Assembly: GCA_963556495.2 (NCBI GenBank)
Contig: OY747713.1
Span: 52,641,828 to 52,705,827, forward strand
DNA length: 64,000 nucleotides
From: Valencia hispanica
Lineage: Eukaryota > Chordata > Actinopteri > Cyprinodontiformes > Valenciidae
Direction: 5' to 3'
In this document: piece after piece, positions 46,700-58,037 of the stretch
Layout of the letters: every line of letters starts with the position of its first letter
How positions within the stretch are numbered: position 1 is the stretch's first letter
The notes under the pieces: model-generated
What the model was told of the DNA's origin: nothing
Databases searched by the model: none
The model's input: only the letters and a program-made list of their open reading frames with translations
Made by a program: the position numbers and the translations under genes

Positions 46700-47722
46700 A
46701 ATTTCCATGTATATTTATAGTTGTTCGGCTCAATTCCTGGATCTCAGCTGCTATACCTTTTAGACCTGCCAGGGAAGAATTAACAAAACCACTGAATCTA
46801 TAATTTAATGTGTCCAATCATAACATGACCTTACCCACCCCGATCCATGGGAAAAAAGATAATAGAACCTTATTTCCATCACTCCATAATTTGTGTTCAG
46901 GGGGCATATCGGAGCCCCAGATGGGATCATGAGGGGCTAAAATACTACGCCCCCCTCCTTCTGCTGTGTTGGATCTCCACTGCAAATACAAGGAAAAAAA
47001 TTTTCAACAGTCTCAACAGAAAAACATCCACCCTTCCAATTTTGAGGGTAATTGTGTCAGAGCCAAAATCCGCAGAGAATCAGCAGGCCGTCCATAGAAA
47101 AGTTCCCATCACATTCACGGTCTCAAAGTATGGAGCACATACGGTATATTTTTCCCATGTACCCAGATTGGTATGAAAGTATGGTCAGATTTTTATCATT
47201 TTCAAAACAAATAAATCTTTGGTCAGGTCTTAAGTGTACTGGTCCTGTTTTAGCTATTTAGATTAATCCCATGTCATCTCAGTCTCCCATTTACTTTTAC
47301 CTTTGTCATGGAAGTATATACACATTTTTACCCATATAACTTTCCGTTCGTTCATGTACTTCACGCTCAGAATTTGTCCAAATTCCGGAGAGGAGTGTAA
47401 CATCTTGAAACAGATCATTAAGATTAGTGAAAGCTTCTACATATATGTGTAAATGTCCTACAGAGTATGGCATTTGCGAACAAACAAAACAGTTAATAAT
47501 GCTTCATTTATTTGCTAGATATCTTGCCTATTGTCACCATACACTAGTTTCAAATGGGTTTCTGTGTGTCCTTCTCTGAGTGAACCAAGACAAAAAATCA
47601 GCATTCTCGTGTGCTATATTTCGTTCTTCTGTGAGTCCTATGGAATAACACCACCAAAAAGCTGTAAAAATAAAAGTACTAGATAGCAGGAAAACCTTCA
47701 TAGTTACTATCTCTCCCTTCAA
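46700..47722 (-). pseudogene. env: ERV-B env remnant
   Basis: At 47534-47722 a 62-codon stretch begins with a hydrophobic signal-peptide-like segment ('VFLLSSTFIFTAFWW'), right after the integrase end, which is where env starts. Further down, frames are broken, but a short Leu/Ala-rich helix near 46,740-46,790 fits a transmembrane-subunit heptad region. Identity rests on position and these two features. It cannot encode an envelope. The part at 47047-47250 is duplicated at 41 kb. Confidence 0.45.
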
Positions 47723-47899
47723 GCAGTCTCTATAGAAACGTGGCTCTCCTGGTTCTCTTCACTGAAGTTGAGACAGGTGAACCCTATTGTATTCACCTCC
47801 CTTTGTAATCAGTCTGAAACACCACTTTTCTTACACTGCTTTCCCTATATCTAGTGATGGTCTCTGCTTTTTACAATGGGTTAAATGTATCCAACTCAG

Positions 47900-49536
47900 T
47901 CTCTACAGCCGCTGGTGTGGTAAAAAAATACCTGGAATGGCCCCTTCCACCTGGGTGTTGACCAGTTTTCTGTTTATAGCTTTAATCAGGATCCAGTCAC
48001 CTACTTTCAGCTCACTTCTTCCTGTAGGAAAAAAAGGATCATCTGGCATATGATTAGTTTGCATTTATAACTTATTTACTTTTCAGTATTTTGATCATGA
48101 AAACCCACCAGATCTTAATCACATTGTTCTTCAGAAGAGAGTATACCAAACTAAGGAATTCTATATCTACGCCCATCGATTATTTCAAATATAATGAGGC
48201 CAATGTTCAAATTTGGTATTTTATGCATGTATAGTTTACCAAATCAAGACAATGTCCAATTTTGTCCTGTTTCTTCGATTGTTTTTTTCAATTTGCAACA
48301 TCTTTATCATAAAATCATAAATCAGTTTTTAATTGTTCCTCCTATTATAATATATCAAACTATAGGAAGGTGTAAGGTCTCCCACAGATTGTTTCAAATT
48401 GTGTCAAATCTATTCCATTACTTGATGTGATATTCATATATAGCTTTTTCATAACCAAACAGTATCTCCAATTCTGTTTAGTCTTATCCATGTCCTTTCT
48501 TAGTCTGCTTTTAGAATTCCATTGTCTCTTAAAAATGATCTATAATCTTTGTCTTATTTTATCAATTATTTCATTCACAAAATGTGTTCCGTTACCACTA
48601 TAGATCATTTGTGGATCTCAAATCTAGGCATTATTTCTCTAAACAACATTTTTGCAACAGTTAGTTTATCTAAATGTTTCACTGGTAACATTACAATCCA
48701 TTTGGAGAAATTATCTTATCTTACTAAACAGAGCTTCTTCAGTACAGCCTTTGTTTGCTCAAAGCTGTTTCTTAATTTTATATGAGAAGCTTTCCTTTTT
48801 CTCATGTCTGACACACTTCTTGTCCACATACTAATCAGTTTGAGAATTGAATTGCTCTAATTAGTTCGCCACTAGAGGTCACCATACCGCTGTTCCCCAT
48901 TGTTGGCCAAATGCCAAAAACATGCAAGGTTCAATTTGGATCTTCTGTTGGCAATAATATGATTATTTTATCTTCATCTGATTACAAACTTCAGTTAAAA
49001 CTTTAATTTTTCTTTTTTCAAGTAGAACAATTATTTGGTAGCTGTCCCGTTTGAAGAGTTTTATGAAAATCTACAATTTGGATTATTAATTTATCCCCTA
49101 CAGAGAACATGCCCAACTTCAAGTGAAATAGGAAATCTCTTCCTAACAAATTAGAAAAACAATCTGGAGATAATATAATTACCACTACCGATTCTTCCTG
49201 TAGCTAAATCTATTATTTTTATTTCATTTTCTAACAACTCAATCTCATTTTTTTTAGTGGAAAACAAAATTCCTCTAAATTCATAATTTCTTCCCATCTG
49301 ACTTCAATCTCTTCTTCCAATTCTGTCAATGAGATAATCAGCAACTGATAATCCACAATAAAACAACACATCTCTATTCCTTGCTCTCTGCTTATCTGCT
49401 CTTTCATAAAGATTCTACAAATTAGCTTATTAATATGATTATATGTGGAAGCGTCTGTCCAAAACGTGGTCCCATTTTTCACTGAGATTGGGGAGGGCCG
49501 GCAACATCTTCCAATCTCAGGTGTAGGTCTAGACAT
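47900..49536 (-). pseudogene. pol: ERV-B pro-pol remnant: protease end and integrase, RT deleted
   Basis: Near 49,110-49,180 (minus) 'NLLGRDFL' marks the C-terminal part of a retroviral aspartic protease. Only about 250-450 bp further on are integrase core boxes: 'KWIVMLP', 'TVAKMLFREI' and 'SGNGTHFVNEI' near 48,590, where the catalytic Asp of the usual S-D-N-G box is Gly. Near 47,950-48,020, 'GDWILIKAINRK' fits the integrase C-terminal domain. No RT or RNase H boxes lie between, so a large internal deletion occurred. Many stops. An N-terminal open stretch (49231-49536) is of unclear identity. Confidence 0.7.
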
Positions 49537-49789
49537 CTTTCCTGCTCAATCAGACCCTTAATTTTATCCAATTAGCAACAACTCCATTGAGTGTAAATAT
49601 TGAAGTGCGCTTTTACGCAGTGTGCTACGGTAACTAAAGTTGAATTTTGGAGTGCGTTACTACATTCTGTACTACGGTAATCCCGTAACGAAAAATTCCT
49701 CTCTTTTTTACAGTCTCTAACCCAGCGCATTACAAGATTGTTTCCTTTCAACAGGCATCTATCTGTCATTAAAATGTTAGAAGGGTTAG

Positions 49790-51090
49790 GGTTAGGGATT
49801 TTTCATCCTCCAGGATACGAAAAAAAAAAATCTGCTTTTTTATCAGTCGCCTATCATGACCCAACACCCCCTTTTCTTCTTGCTTTGCTCCTTTAAGCTG
49901 AATTCCTTTGTTTGAGACGCCAAATGCCTATTCTTCAATTTTTGATCTTTTTAGTTTTATTTTAGATCGCAACTACCAAGAAGTGCGCGTAATTACTCGG
50001 TTAATCGTCCTTCAAATTCATAATCTTTTATTTATTTCTAAAGAAATGTTGTATTGTCTTTTCTTTTACATAACTTTTGCATCTCCTTTAAATCTTCTTT
50101 GCTATTTTTTCCCCATATTTCGATAAGTTACATTTTACTGTTTTTATTTTTCATTTTTAAATATTTATCATTCCCGTGTTAATGAATTAAATTCAGCTTT
50201 TATTTCTCTTTTATCTGATCTATTTATCTTATCGCAGTGCTTTTTACTCAATTTTCTAACCATGGGACTCCTCTCGGCCTACCTCAGCTGCTTCAAAAGG
50301 AAGAAATCATTCATTCACACACCCACAGTCACACAACCGGTTTATCACACATTAATATAATTATGTATTTATTATCAAGTTTATTTCATTACTAGTATTA
50401 TTATTTATATATTATTTATTATTAGGCCTATTTCTAATTGAGATCCCAGACCTCTGCATGCTTTGGAGTCCAACCCCAGGTATATTTTATTTTACCATGG
50501 ATTTTCAATGTGAGATCCCGGATCATCATGCAAAGATCCCCGATCTTTATTAGCAAAAACACAAACTTGTATTAATAAGGTCCCGGACCTAGTTATTTCT
50601 TCTCTTATTTTTTATTCTTTCACGCATCAAATGTACTCACTGGCTGGTGTTCTTGTGAAGGAAGACTCCGTCATCAAACTGTTGCTCCGGGAGGAACTCC
50701 GCAGATCCACGTTGAGCTGGAGGGCTCCAGGATCCAGCTGGTCCTAGACCAGGCCGTACACGGGATCTCAGCAGCCTGTGGTTCCTCCCGGAGATCCAGT
50801 CAGATTTGGGATCCTGCTCGAAGGAACAAGAAATGCCAGGGTTAAAACACCCTGAGTTACCGACCCGGTCGGCGTCTATTTACCTCAGTAGAAACAGAAA
50901 TCAAGATTTACTGGAGAACTACAGACAGAACATAATTTTAGATTAGTCAATTTTGCGCCTCCTGTGGCAGCTCTTACCAAATAACTTCAGACCCGGGTCA
51001 CTTACGTCCTCCGATCTCCAGTATCTGTCGATCACAACAATTTCAACAAAATCCTATTATTCCAAACTCACGTTTTCCTTTGCTCCTCCA
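49790..51090. other. ERV-B leader and unassigned gag region
   Basis: On the minus strand, right after the primer site, is an open GC-moderate leader with a possible splice donor GTGAGTAC near 50,640. Below that the sequence is AT-rich with short frames; a start 'MVRKLSKKH' near 50,265 begins a 31-codon frame. No capsid or zinc knuckle is recognisable, so gag is decayed or deleted. Confidence 0.4.
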
Positions 51091-51093
51091 GAA

Positions 51094-51111
51094 ATCACGT
51101 CGGGGTCACCA
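51094..51111 (-). promoter_or_regulatory. ERV-B primer-binding site, tRNA-Trp
   Basis: The + strand ATCACGTCGGGGTCACCA is the 3' end of vertebrate tRNA-Trp including CCA. On the minus strand this is TGGTGACCCCGACGTGAT, directly downstream of the 5' LTR (7 bases from its edge). All 18 positions fit, from recall of the tRNA sequence. Confidence 0.85.
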
Positions 51112-51117
51112 TTTTGT

Positions 51118-51546
51118 TGGAAAGGTGTTTTCACTCTTAATTTAAAGCCTCTCTTAAAGGAACAGACACCCATTTAATTTTATGACCCCTGGGCTCTCTG
51201 GGCTTTTATTTTACCTTCCAGCGTGCTCGTTCATTTCTGTAAAAAGTAGCAATAAGAACAACAAACAAAAATTATATATTTTAACAGCGAGACGTCGTTT
51301 GCTGGACTCAGTTCTATTAACTGAGCACAGCTCTACGTCAGCATAACGTTTTTATTTGAAACACGAGTTTGCAGGAAACCCCTCCAACATAAATCTTCGT
51401 TCACAGAATAATGGTCACAGCGTCTTCACATAAGGAACACATGATGTACCACATTCTTCTTGATTGTTCACTGTTTCTTAGTGTTTCCACATGCACTACA
51501 GAATTGAAACCCTCATACAACATTTACAGATTTTTTATCTCTTCAA
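51118..51546 (-). repeat. ERV-B 5' LTR
   Basis: Reads TGAAGAGATAAAAA at the U3 end and CACCTTTCCA at the U5 end on the minus strand (TG...CA). Matches the left LTR over its length with about 25-30 differences by eye. It contains TTTTATAAG/AATAAAA-like signals in AT-rich parts, but I do not assign TATA or poly(A) sites firmly. Confidence 0.85.
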
Positions 51547-52401
51547 CACTGAAGCAACACTAATTTTAGTGACCTCTGATTGGCGTAACCGGGTGTCATT
51601 ACCGCCAGCGTGAATAACAATCTTACTGTATTTACGCTTATCTTTAGCCAGCAGTTTCAGGTAGGATTTGATGTCGCCCGTTCTGGCACCTGGCAAGCAT
51701 TTGACTATGGTCAATGGTTTCTCTAATGCCACGTTTCTGACTATGGAGCTGCCAATTACCAGGGTCAGCTTCTCAGCGGGTGTGTCGCTGAGCGGAGAAA
51801 ATCTGTTAGAAACGTGGACCGGTTGGTGGTGGCCTGTGGGCTGGGTCCTAGAAATATGCTTCATAGGTACCGTCACCCAGCCGGCCTGAGGTCCCGGCTG
51901 CGCGGGATCTACCGGAGGACGGCTAGGGGGTTCTGTCCTTGTTGGCTCCGCACTGGCTAATGGGCCTCGGCTATCAGCTGGTTTTTCAACAGCGCGGAGC
52001 CGGGCCTCTAATTCCGATACCCTCGCCTCCAAAGCAACAAAAAAATTACATTTATTACAGTTACCATTATCACTAAAGGAGGCAGGGAAATAACTAAACA
52101 TCTGACAGAGAGGGCAAGAGAGAAGAGAAGAGTAGCCATAGTCGCAATGAAGCTAAGCTAACTAAGCTAGCGAGACCTTACCACCCAAAGAAAAACTGTG
52201 TGAAACACAAGGAGTTCCCAAAACGTAAAGTACACCACCACAAAACGTGTGTTTTAGTGTGCTTGTTTGTTAAAATAACCTAGAAAGGCCTCAGCACAGA
52301 GAAAATAAGATCGATTCAAGAGAGTTTGAACACCAAACAGCTACAGGGAGTGCAACAGCGACAACAGAAAATGACGCAAAATGGCTTACCCCGTCACAGA
52401 T
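51547..52401 (-). mobile_element. L2-A copy 4, 5' end and ORF1, cut by ERV-B
   Basis: Antisense 5' UTR (52,401 down to about 52,140) and ORF1 start. ORF1 is open for nearly 190 codons: '[14 protein letters not shown]', a heptad segment '[17 protein letters not shown]' predicting a coiled coil, a Pro-rich linker, then esterase blocks 'IGSSIVRN' and 'HAGGNDTR'. It stops where the ERV-B LTR begins at 51,546. The rest of this L2 copy is not found left of the ERV. This is the best-preserved ORF1 N-terminus in the window. Confidence 0.85.
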
Positions 52402-52580
52402 CCATCAACTGGACTCAGGATTCAACAGCTCTATATGGTATATAAATGTAGCCAACATTATTCTTTGTGCTATGATGTGTATAAACATGATCTTTCCCAG
52501 ACAACAGTCTAATGATGGTTTTCAGCGCCGTTTGAAAAACAAAATAAAACACAACGGGCTTTCAATTTTTACACCTAAAC

Positions 52581-52581
<1 letters not shown>

Positions 52582-52672
<91 letters not shown>
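52582..52672. repeat. (TG)n/(TA)n microsatellite
   Basis: GTGTGTGTG runs into about 80 bp of TA with one AA interruption at 52,621. Confidence 0.95.
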
Positions 52673-52675
<3 letters not shown>

Positions 52676-52699
52676 TCAATTACACTTATTGATGCTCAG

Positions 52700-52756
52700 T
52701 AGTCCACATATGGTCCTGTAGTCCACGTATGGTCCTGTAGTCCACATATGGTTCTT
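52700..52756. repeat. Short tandem repeat, 19-bp unit, three copies
   Basis: TAGTCCACATATGGTCCTG is repeated three times with one or two changes per unit. Confidence 0.85.
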
Positions 52757-53139
52757 TAATGTAATTGCATTGCACTAAAATTTATAGATTTTAATGGACA
52801 TATATGCAGCTGAAACAGGTAGCCTAGTGTATCCCAAATGTTTCAAAATTAATATTTTTATATAAAATTATAATAATTATGGCCTTTCTTTTGAGGGGGG
52901 GGGGTGGCTTAAGCTTTATTCTTTAATGTCATTTTTTTAAATACATACTTTTACTTTTATACTTTTACTTTTATAGTTTTGAATCAAGTACTTTTTTTCT
53001 TTTACTTTAGTAAAAAACTTGACTTGATACTTCAACTTCTACAGAAGTCTTTTTAAACCCTAGTATCTATACTTCTACTTGAGTATTGAATGTGAATACT
53101 TTTAAAACCTCTGGTAAATAGCTAGCCAGTGTTTTTCTC
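52757..53139. other. Fragment of ACTTTTACTT-type dispersed repeat, no gene
   Basis: 52,940-53,115 has ACTTTTACTTTTATAC, CAAGTACTTTTT and CTTCTACTTGAGTATTGAATG motifs typical of a widespread fish MITE end. A related piece is near 34,330. An 8-base G run lies at about 52,898. Confidence 0.45.
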
Positions 53140-55600
53140 TGACAACACTGCTGAACCACCGCTTCCTGATCATATTATAAAACAGATTCCATTTTGCCTT
53201 TTGGCCAAACCTAAATATGACGTAGGCTTATTAAGAGATTGTGACTAAATCAGAGACTGTTTGTGAATCACTTTTAAAAGCATGAGTTATTATACCATGT
53301 GCAAATTCACCTGTGTGCATTCCCCTGTCTTCTGTTAAAAATATCAGGGATCCAGGCCAGCCTACCAAATGGCGTTTCGTCCAAGACCTGCAGACAGCGA
53401 ACAAATCTTTTATTCCGAGATCTCCGTCCGTTCCAAATTCCCATACTATTCTTTCCCATATTCCTCCTAATGCCACTTATTTTACTGTGGTCGACCTTGC
53501 TAATGATTTTTCCCCCTGTAACCATCCACCCTGACAGTCAGTTCTGGTTTGCAGATAATTAAATTAATGAAAAACCTTAGACTTTCACTAGACTGTGCCA
53601 GGGCTACTGTGAAAGCCCAACTGTTTACAATGCTGCTTTGAAGGCTTCACTTGATGAGCTCTCTTTGACTCCAGGATCTGTCTTGCTTCAGTACGCGGAT
53701 GACCTGCTCCTGGCTGTTCCCTCTGAAGAGCAGTGCCCCACGGGCACCATAGCTCTGCTCAGACATCTTTATTCCAATGGCCACAAAGCCAGCCTCTCTA
53801 CAGTTTGTTAAACAGCAGGTCACCTTCCTGGGTCACGTGATTTTTGCTGCTCTCAGTCTTTGTCTCTCAAAAGGGTGGAGCCCATCCAGTCTTTGACAAA
53901 GTCCACCATAGTTCCTGCCCCCAGGAAGCCAAGGATCACTGGACTTAATGACTACAGACCTGTGGCTCTGACATCTGTGGTCATGGAATCATTTGAGCGC
54001 CTGGTTCTGTCCTATCTAAAGACCCTCACGGCCCCCATCCTGGACCCTCAGCAGTTTGCCTACAGAGCCAACAGGTCTGTAGATTATGCCATCAACATAG
54101 CTCTTCACTTCATCCTGCAGGATCTGGACTTCCTGGGAACCTACGCCAGGATCCTGTTTGTGGACTTCAGCTCTGCCTTCAACACCCAGACCTTCTCCAA
54201 GGCAAGCTATCCCAGATGAACTTGCCTGATCCCATCTGCAGGTGGATCACTGACGTCCTGACGGACAGGAAGCAGCATGTGAGGCTGGGGAAGAATGTCT
54301 CGGACTCTCAGACCATCAGCACCGGCTCCCCTCAGAGCTGTGTCCTTTCTCCTCTGCTCTTCTCCCTGTACACCAACTACTGCACGTCCAACCACCAGTC
54401 TCTAAAACTAATTAAGTTGATGAATGTCATGAAAATGACACCACCGTTATTGGACTCATCTCGGACGGGGATGAGTCTGCCTACAGAGTGGAGGCTGAAC
54501 GTCTGGTGTCCCGGTGCAGCCGCAACAACCTGGTGCTGAACCCCCAGAAGACAGTGGAGAACCAGAACCTCTCGCCATAAGAACAGTTTCTTCCCCTCTG
54601 CTGTTGGACTCATGAACAATAACCCTAAGACTGTTCCCACCACCCGCTCGGTTTCAGTTACATGACCCATATTGTGTTTGTTTTTTCACCTGTCTAATTT
54701 AATCGATCATTACATGCACTCATGTATATATCAATCTGTTTAGCATACAATATTTTTATTTAAGTGTTTGTCTTTTTGTTCTCGTATGTTTGCACTAAGT
54801 ACAGCAGCAATTTCCTAATGTTGTAAACCTGCCCAACATTTGGCAATAAACCTTTTCTGATTCTGATTCTGACTAAGAAGCAGATGATGTCTTTCCTGGG
54901 TATAACTTCTTACTGCAGGAACTTCATCCCACATTACTCCACCACTGAGGGCCCCACTCTCTCAAATGACAAAGTCACCTGGACACCAGAAGGCGAGGAA
55001 GCTTTCCTTTCTCTAAAGAAAGACCTCTTATCTGCTCCCACCCTTGCCCTTCCAAATTCATCTAAACCTTTCATACAAATGGTGGATGAAAAGCATGGTT
55101 ACAAGTCTTCTGTTTTTTTCGGCAGCATGGCGACAGACTGCGTCCAGTGGCTTACTTCTCTTCCAAGTTGGATGCAGTTGCAGCAGGACTTCCTGGTTGT
55201 TTGCGTGCTGTGGCTGCTGCTGAAAAGGGGGTCCTTGCTTCACGTGACATAGTAGGCTACTCTCCTCTCACAGTGATGGTTCCTCATTCTGTGTCTATTA
55301 TCATCCCTGAACAGAAAACCTCCCATCTCTTAGCTGCATGCCTGCTGCGTTATACGTCAGTCCTCTTGAACATCCCAAACATCACAGTTAAATAGTCTAC
55401 AACGTTGAACCCAGCCACACTTCTTCCTACACCAGAGGATGGTGAGCCACTTGAGTGTCAATTCATTCTGAGTGAAGTTTGCGCTCCTCGTGCTGACCTT
55501 TCGGACACTTCTATCCCAAATTCTGATCTGATTTTGTTTGTTGATGGTTTCTCTTTCAGAAATGCTCAGGGAACCAATTGTGTTGGGTTTGCTGTGTGTT
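53140..55600 (+). pseudogene. pol: ERV-A copy 2 pol remnant, split by a LINE
   Basis: RT start near 53,370 ('RFVQDLQTANK'), 'YFTVVDLAND' near 53,482, active site Y-A-D-D at 53692-53703, and 'VTFLGHVIF' near 53,820. After a LINE insertion the thumb/connection resumes at 54,878 ('KKQMMSFLGITSYCRNF'). RNase H starts near 55,528 ('LILFVDGFSFRN') and is cut at 55,600 by an L2-A 5' end. Several frame changes. The boxes align with the antisense copy at 1-2.6 kb, including 'LNPATLLPT' before RNase H, so the two belong to one family. Confidence 0.85.
53911..54877 (+). mobile_element. Rex1/Babar-like LINE 3' part inserted in ERV-A
   Basis: 53,911-54,215 encodes 'GLNDYRPVALTSVVMESFERL', 'DPQQFAYRANRSVDYAI' and 'ILFVDFSSAFNT' (motif A). 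54,216-54,400 has 'WITDVLTDRKQHVRLG' and 'CVLSPLLFSLYTN' (motif B, with P-Q-S instead of P-Q-G). The active-site FADD is lost in a deletion near 54,410. The C-terminus 'NNLVLNPQKTVE' and a 3' UTR follow, with a TTCTGA-repeat tail at 54,855-54,877. Flanking GACAAAG (about 53,905) and GACTAAG (54,877) may be a decayed target duplication. Clade name is from recall. Confidence 0.75.
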
Positions 55601-56465
55601 GGGATCCTGATTGGGTAAACCGTATTGTGTCATTTTCTGTTGTCGCTGTTGCACTCCGTGGAGCTGTTTGGTGTTCAGACTGTCTTGAATTGATCTATTT
55701 TTGTGCTGAGGCCTTTCTGAGTTTTTTTTAACACACTAGCTCACTAAAACACATATTTTCTGTTGGTGTACTTTATGTTTTGGGAACTCTTTGTGTTTTA
55801 CAAGGTCTTTTTTGGTGTGGTAAGGTCTCACTCCTCTTCCCTCTCCTATCTCTCATTCTCTGCCTAAATCTTCTCCTCTCTCTTGCTCTCTATGTCAGAT
55901 GTTTAGTTACTTCCCTGCCTCCTTTAGTGATAATGGTAACTATAATAAAGTAGCTTTGGAGGCAAGGGTGTTGGAGCTAGAGGCCCGGCTCTGCATTGGT
56001 GAAAAACCTGCAGATAGCTGAGGCCCATTAGCCAGTGCAGAGCCAACAAGGACAGAACCCCCTAGCCATCCTCCAACAGAGCACGAGCAGCAGGGACCTC
56101 AGGCCAGCTGGGTTACGGTACATAGGAAGCCTAGTTCCAAAATCCCAGCCCACGGGCCACCACCAACCGGTCCGTGTTTCTAACAGATTTTCCCTGCTCA
56201 GCGACACACCCGCTGAGAAGCAAATGGCAACTCCATAGTCAGAAACGTGGCATTTGAGACACCACTGACCATAGTCAAATGTTTGCCAAGGGCCAGAACG
56301 GGCGACATCAAATCCTACCTGAACTGCTGGCTAAGGCTTAGCATGAGAACATTACATACATTGTTATTCACGCTGGCGGTAATGACAACCGGTTACGCCA
56401 ATCAGAGGTCACTAAAATTAGTGTTGCTTTGGTGTGTAAGTTTGCCAAAGCAATGTCGGACTCGG
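55600..56465 (+). mobile_element. L2-A copy 5, 5' UTR and decayed ORF1
   Basis: Starts near 55,600 with the same 5' UTR as copies 1 and 4 (GTTGTCGCTGTTGCACTCCG, TTGGTGTTCAGACT). ORF1 from 55,898 ('[14 protein letters not shown]') has a shortened heptad segment, a stop near 56,018 and deletions around 56,220 in the esterase start ('NSIVRNVAFETP' remains). It ends at about 56,465 where a different LINE begins. Confidence 0.8.
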
Positions 56466-58000
56466 GTGGCTGGGTGGCTGCATGTTAGAGAGGCCCTGTT
56501 GGCAACATATTAAGTTTTGGTTTTTTGTACATTGGGTCCTCTTTCTTCTTAAAGAAGATTACATTTTTTTGACCTGTATACTTTCTAGTTTTTGGTGCTG
56601 AAAAGCTGGAAGGATTTTTGCTGTAAATGTTTCCCTTTTTGAAAATGTGTTATGATGCGTAACCATGGCAACAATGTGGTTTACAGCCGGGAGCAGCTGA
56701 TTAACATCGCAAAAGCTGAAATAATACCACAACTGAAGCCACAAATCCCTGTTGAGTTGATAAGGAGGAGACGTGGATGCAGAGCAGGAGCAAAAAGGAG
56801 ACAGAGAAAGAGGAAGTTCAAGCCATCTCTTCCATCGATCATAATGGGCAATGTAAGATCACTGGCTAACAAGATGGATGAACTCCAAGCCCTTACAAGG
56901 ACTCAGCCAGAGTACCGTGAATGCAGTGTTATGTGTTTTACTGAGACGTGGCTGCTGGATCATATCCCCGACTCCAACGTCTCTCTGCCAGGCGTCCTGA
57001 CTGTACGAGCAGACAGAGATCTGAAAACGAGCAGGAAAAGGAAAGGTGGTGGGGTAGCAGTGCTTGTCAACCACAGATGGTGTCATCCAGGACATGTTAC
57101 TGTGAAGTGTCGTCTCTGCAGCCCAGATGTCAAACTCTTGGCAGTGAGTTTTCGTCCATATTATTTACCAAGAGAGTTCACAAGTGTAATTTTGGCAGTT
57201 GTTTACATTCCACCTTCAGCCATTGCCGAGAATGCATGTGATGTCATCAGTTCCGTTGTTGCTAAGCTACAGACACAGCACCCCAATGCATTTGAAGCAA
57301 TATCTGGTGATTCTAATCATACCTCGCTCTCTACTACACTTCCAACATTTCAACAGTTTGTCAGCTGCTCTACAAGAGAAAACAGGACCTTGGATTTGTT
57401 TTATGCAAATGTAAAGGATTCATTCACGTCCAAACCAAGACCTCCTCTGGGAAAATCAGATCACAATCTTGTTTTTCTCCGTTCAGAATGTAAACCACTT
57501 GTTCAGAGGCAACCTGTGTCAAAACGAACTGTGAGAAAATGGTCACAGGAAGCTGAAGAAGCCCTGCAGGGGTGTTTTGCAACCACAGACTGGATGACTC
57601 TTTGCCAAGCACATGGAGAGGACATCAATGCCATGACTCAGTGTGTGACTGACTATATAAACTTCTGTGTGGACAACATCATCCCCACCAGAACAGTGAG
57701 ATGCTTCCCTAATAACAAACCCTGGATCACCAGTGACCTGAAGGAACTGCTAAACAAGAAAAAAAGAGCCTTCAGGGAGGGAGACAGGGAATTACTGAGG
57801 AGTATACAGAAGCAACTTAAGGTCAAGATCAGAGACAGCAAGGAGGCATACAGGAAGAAGCTGGAGAACAAACTACAGAGGAACAATATCAGAGATGTCT
57901 GGTCAGGAATGAGAAAGATCACAGGCTTTAAGGACAGGAAGGATTGGATAGATGAAAGTCTGGACAGAGCCAATGAACTGAACATATTCAAAAAATTCAA
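56466..58000 (+). mobile_element. Rex1/Babar-like LINE, 5' part
   Basis: A short 5' leader followed by a long open frame with endonuclease and pre-RT linker. The RT and 3' end are absent on this strand; at 58,000 the sequence turns into the antisense 3' end of a similar element. Confidence 0.75.
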
Positions 58001-58037
58001 ATTCAAAAATACTTTATTGATCCCAGAGGGAAATTAA
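56652..58037 (+). CDS. Rex1-like LINE ORF2 N-terminal part: AP endonuclease and linker, 461 codons, truncated
   Basis: The longest open frame in the window. A basic N-terminus (RRRRGCRAGAKRRQRKRK) precedes the endonuclease: 'GNVRSLANKMDEL' (catalytic Asn), 'CFTETWL' (catalytic Glu), 'KRKGGGVAVLVN', 'VVYIPPSA', 'ISGDSNHTSL' (catalytic Asp and Asn kept, F changed to S), 'RTLDLFYAN' and 'GKSDHNLVFL' (catalytic Asp-His). All expected endonuclease residues are present. A helical, charged linker with 'NNKPWITSDLKELLNKKKRAF' leads toward RT. Codons after about 58,000 come from the antisense insertion, so the protein ends artificially before the RT. The start is an ATG at 56,652; another ATG follows at 56,655. 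Confidence 0.85.
   Translation: MMRNHGNNVVYSREQLINIAKAEIIPQLKPQIPVELIRRRRGCRAGAKRRQRKRKFKPSLPSIIMGNVRSLANKMDELQALTRTQPEYRECSVMCFTETWLLDHIPDSNVSLPGVLTVRADRDLKTSRKRKGGGVAVLVNHRWCHPGHVTVKCRLCSPDVKLLAVSFRPYYLPREFTSVILAVVYIPPSAIAENACDVISSVVAKLQTQHPNAFEAISGDSNHTSLSTTLPTFQQFVSCSTRENRTLDLFYANVKDSFTSKPRPPLGKSDHNLVFLRSECKPLVQRQPVSKRTVRKWSQEAEEALQGCFATTDWMTLCQAHGEDINAMTQCVTDYINFCVDNIIPTRTVRCFPNNKPWITSDLKELLNKKKRAFREGDRELLRSIQKQLKVKIRDSKEAYRKKLENKLQRNNIRDVWSGMRKITGFKDRKDWIDESLDRANELNIFKKFKFKNTLLIPEGN

Noticed and set aside
46847..47261. Plus-strand frames of 109 and 69 codons
   Set aside because: They lie antisense to the ERV-B env remnant and have no recognisable domain; taken as shadow frames.
49778..49797. 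Telomere-like GGGTTAGGGTTAGGG
   Set aside because: Only two full repeats; too short to call an interstitial telomere tract.
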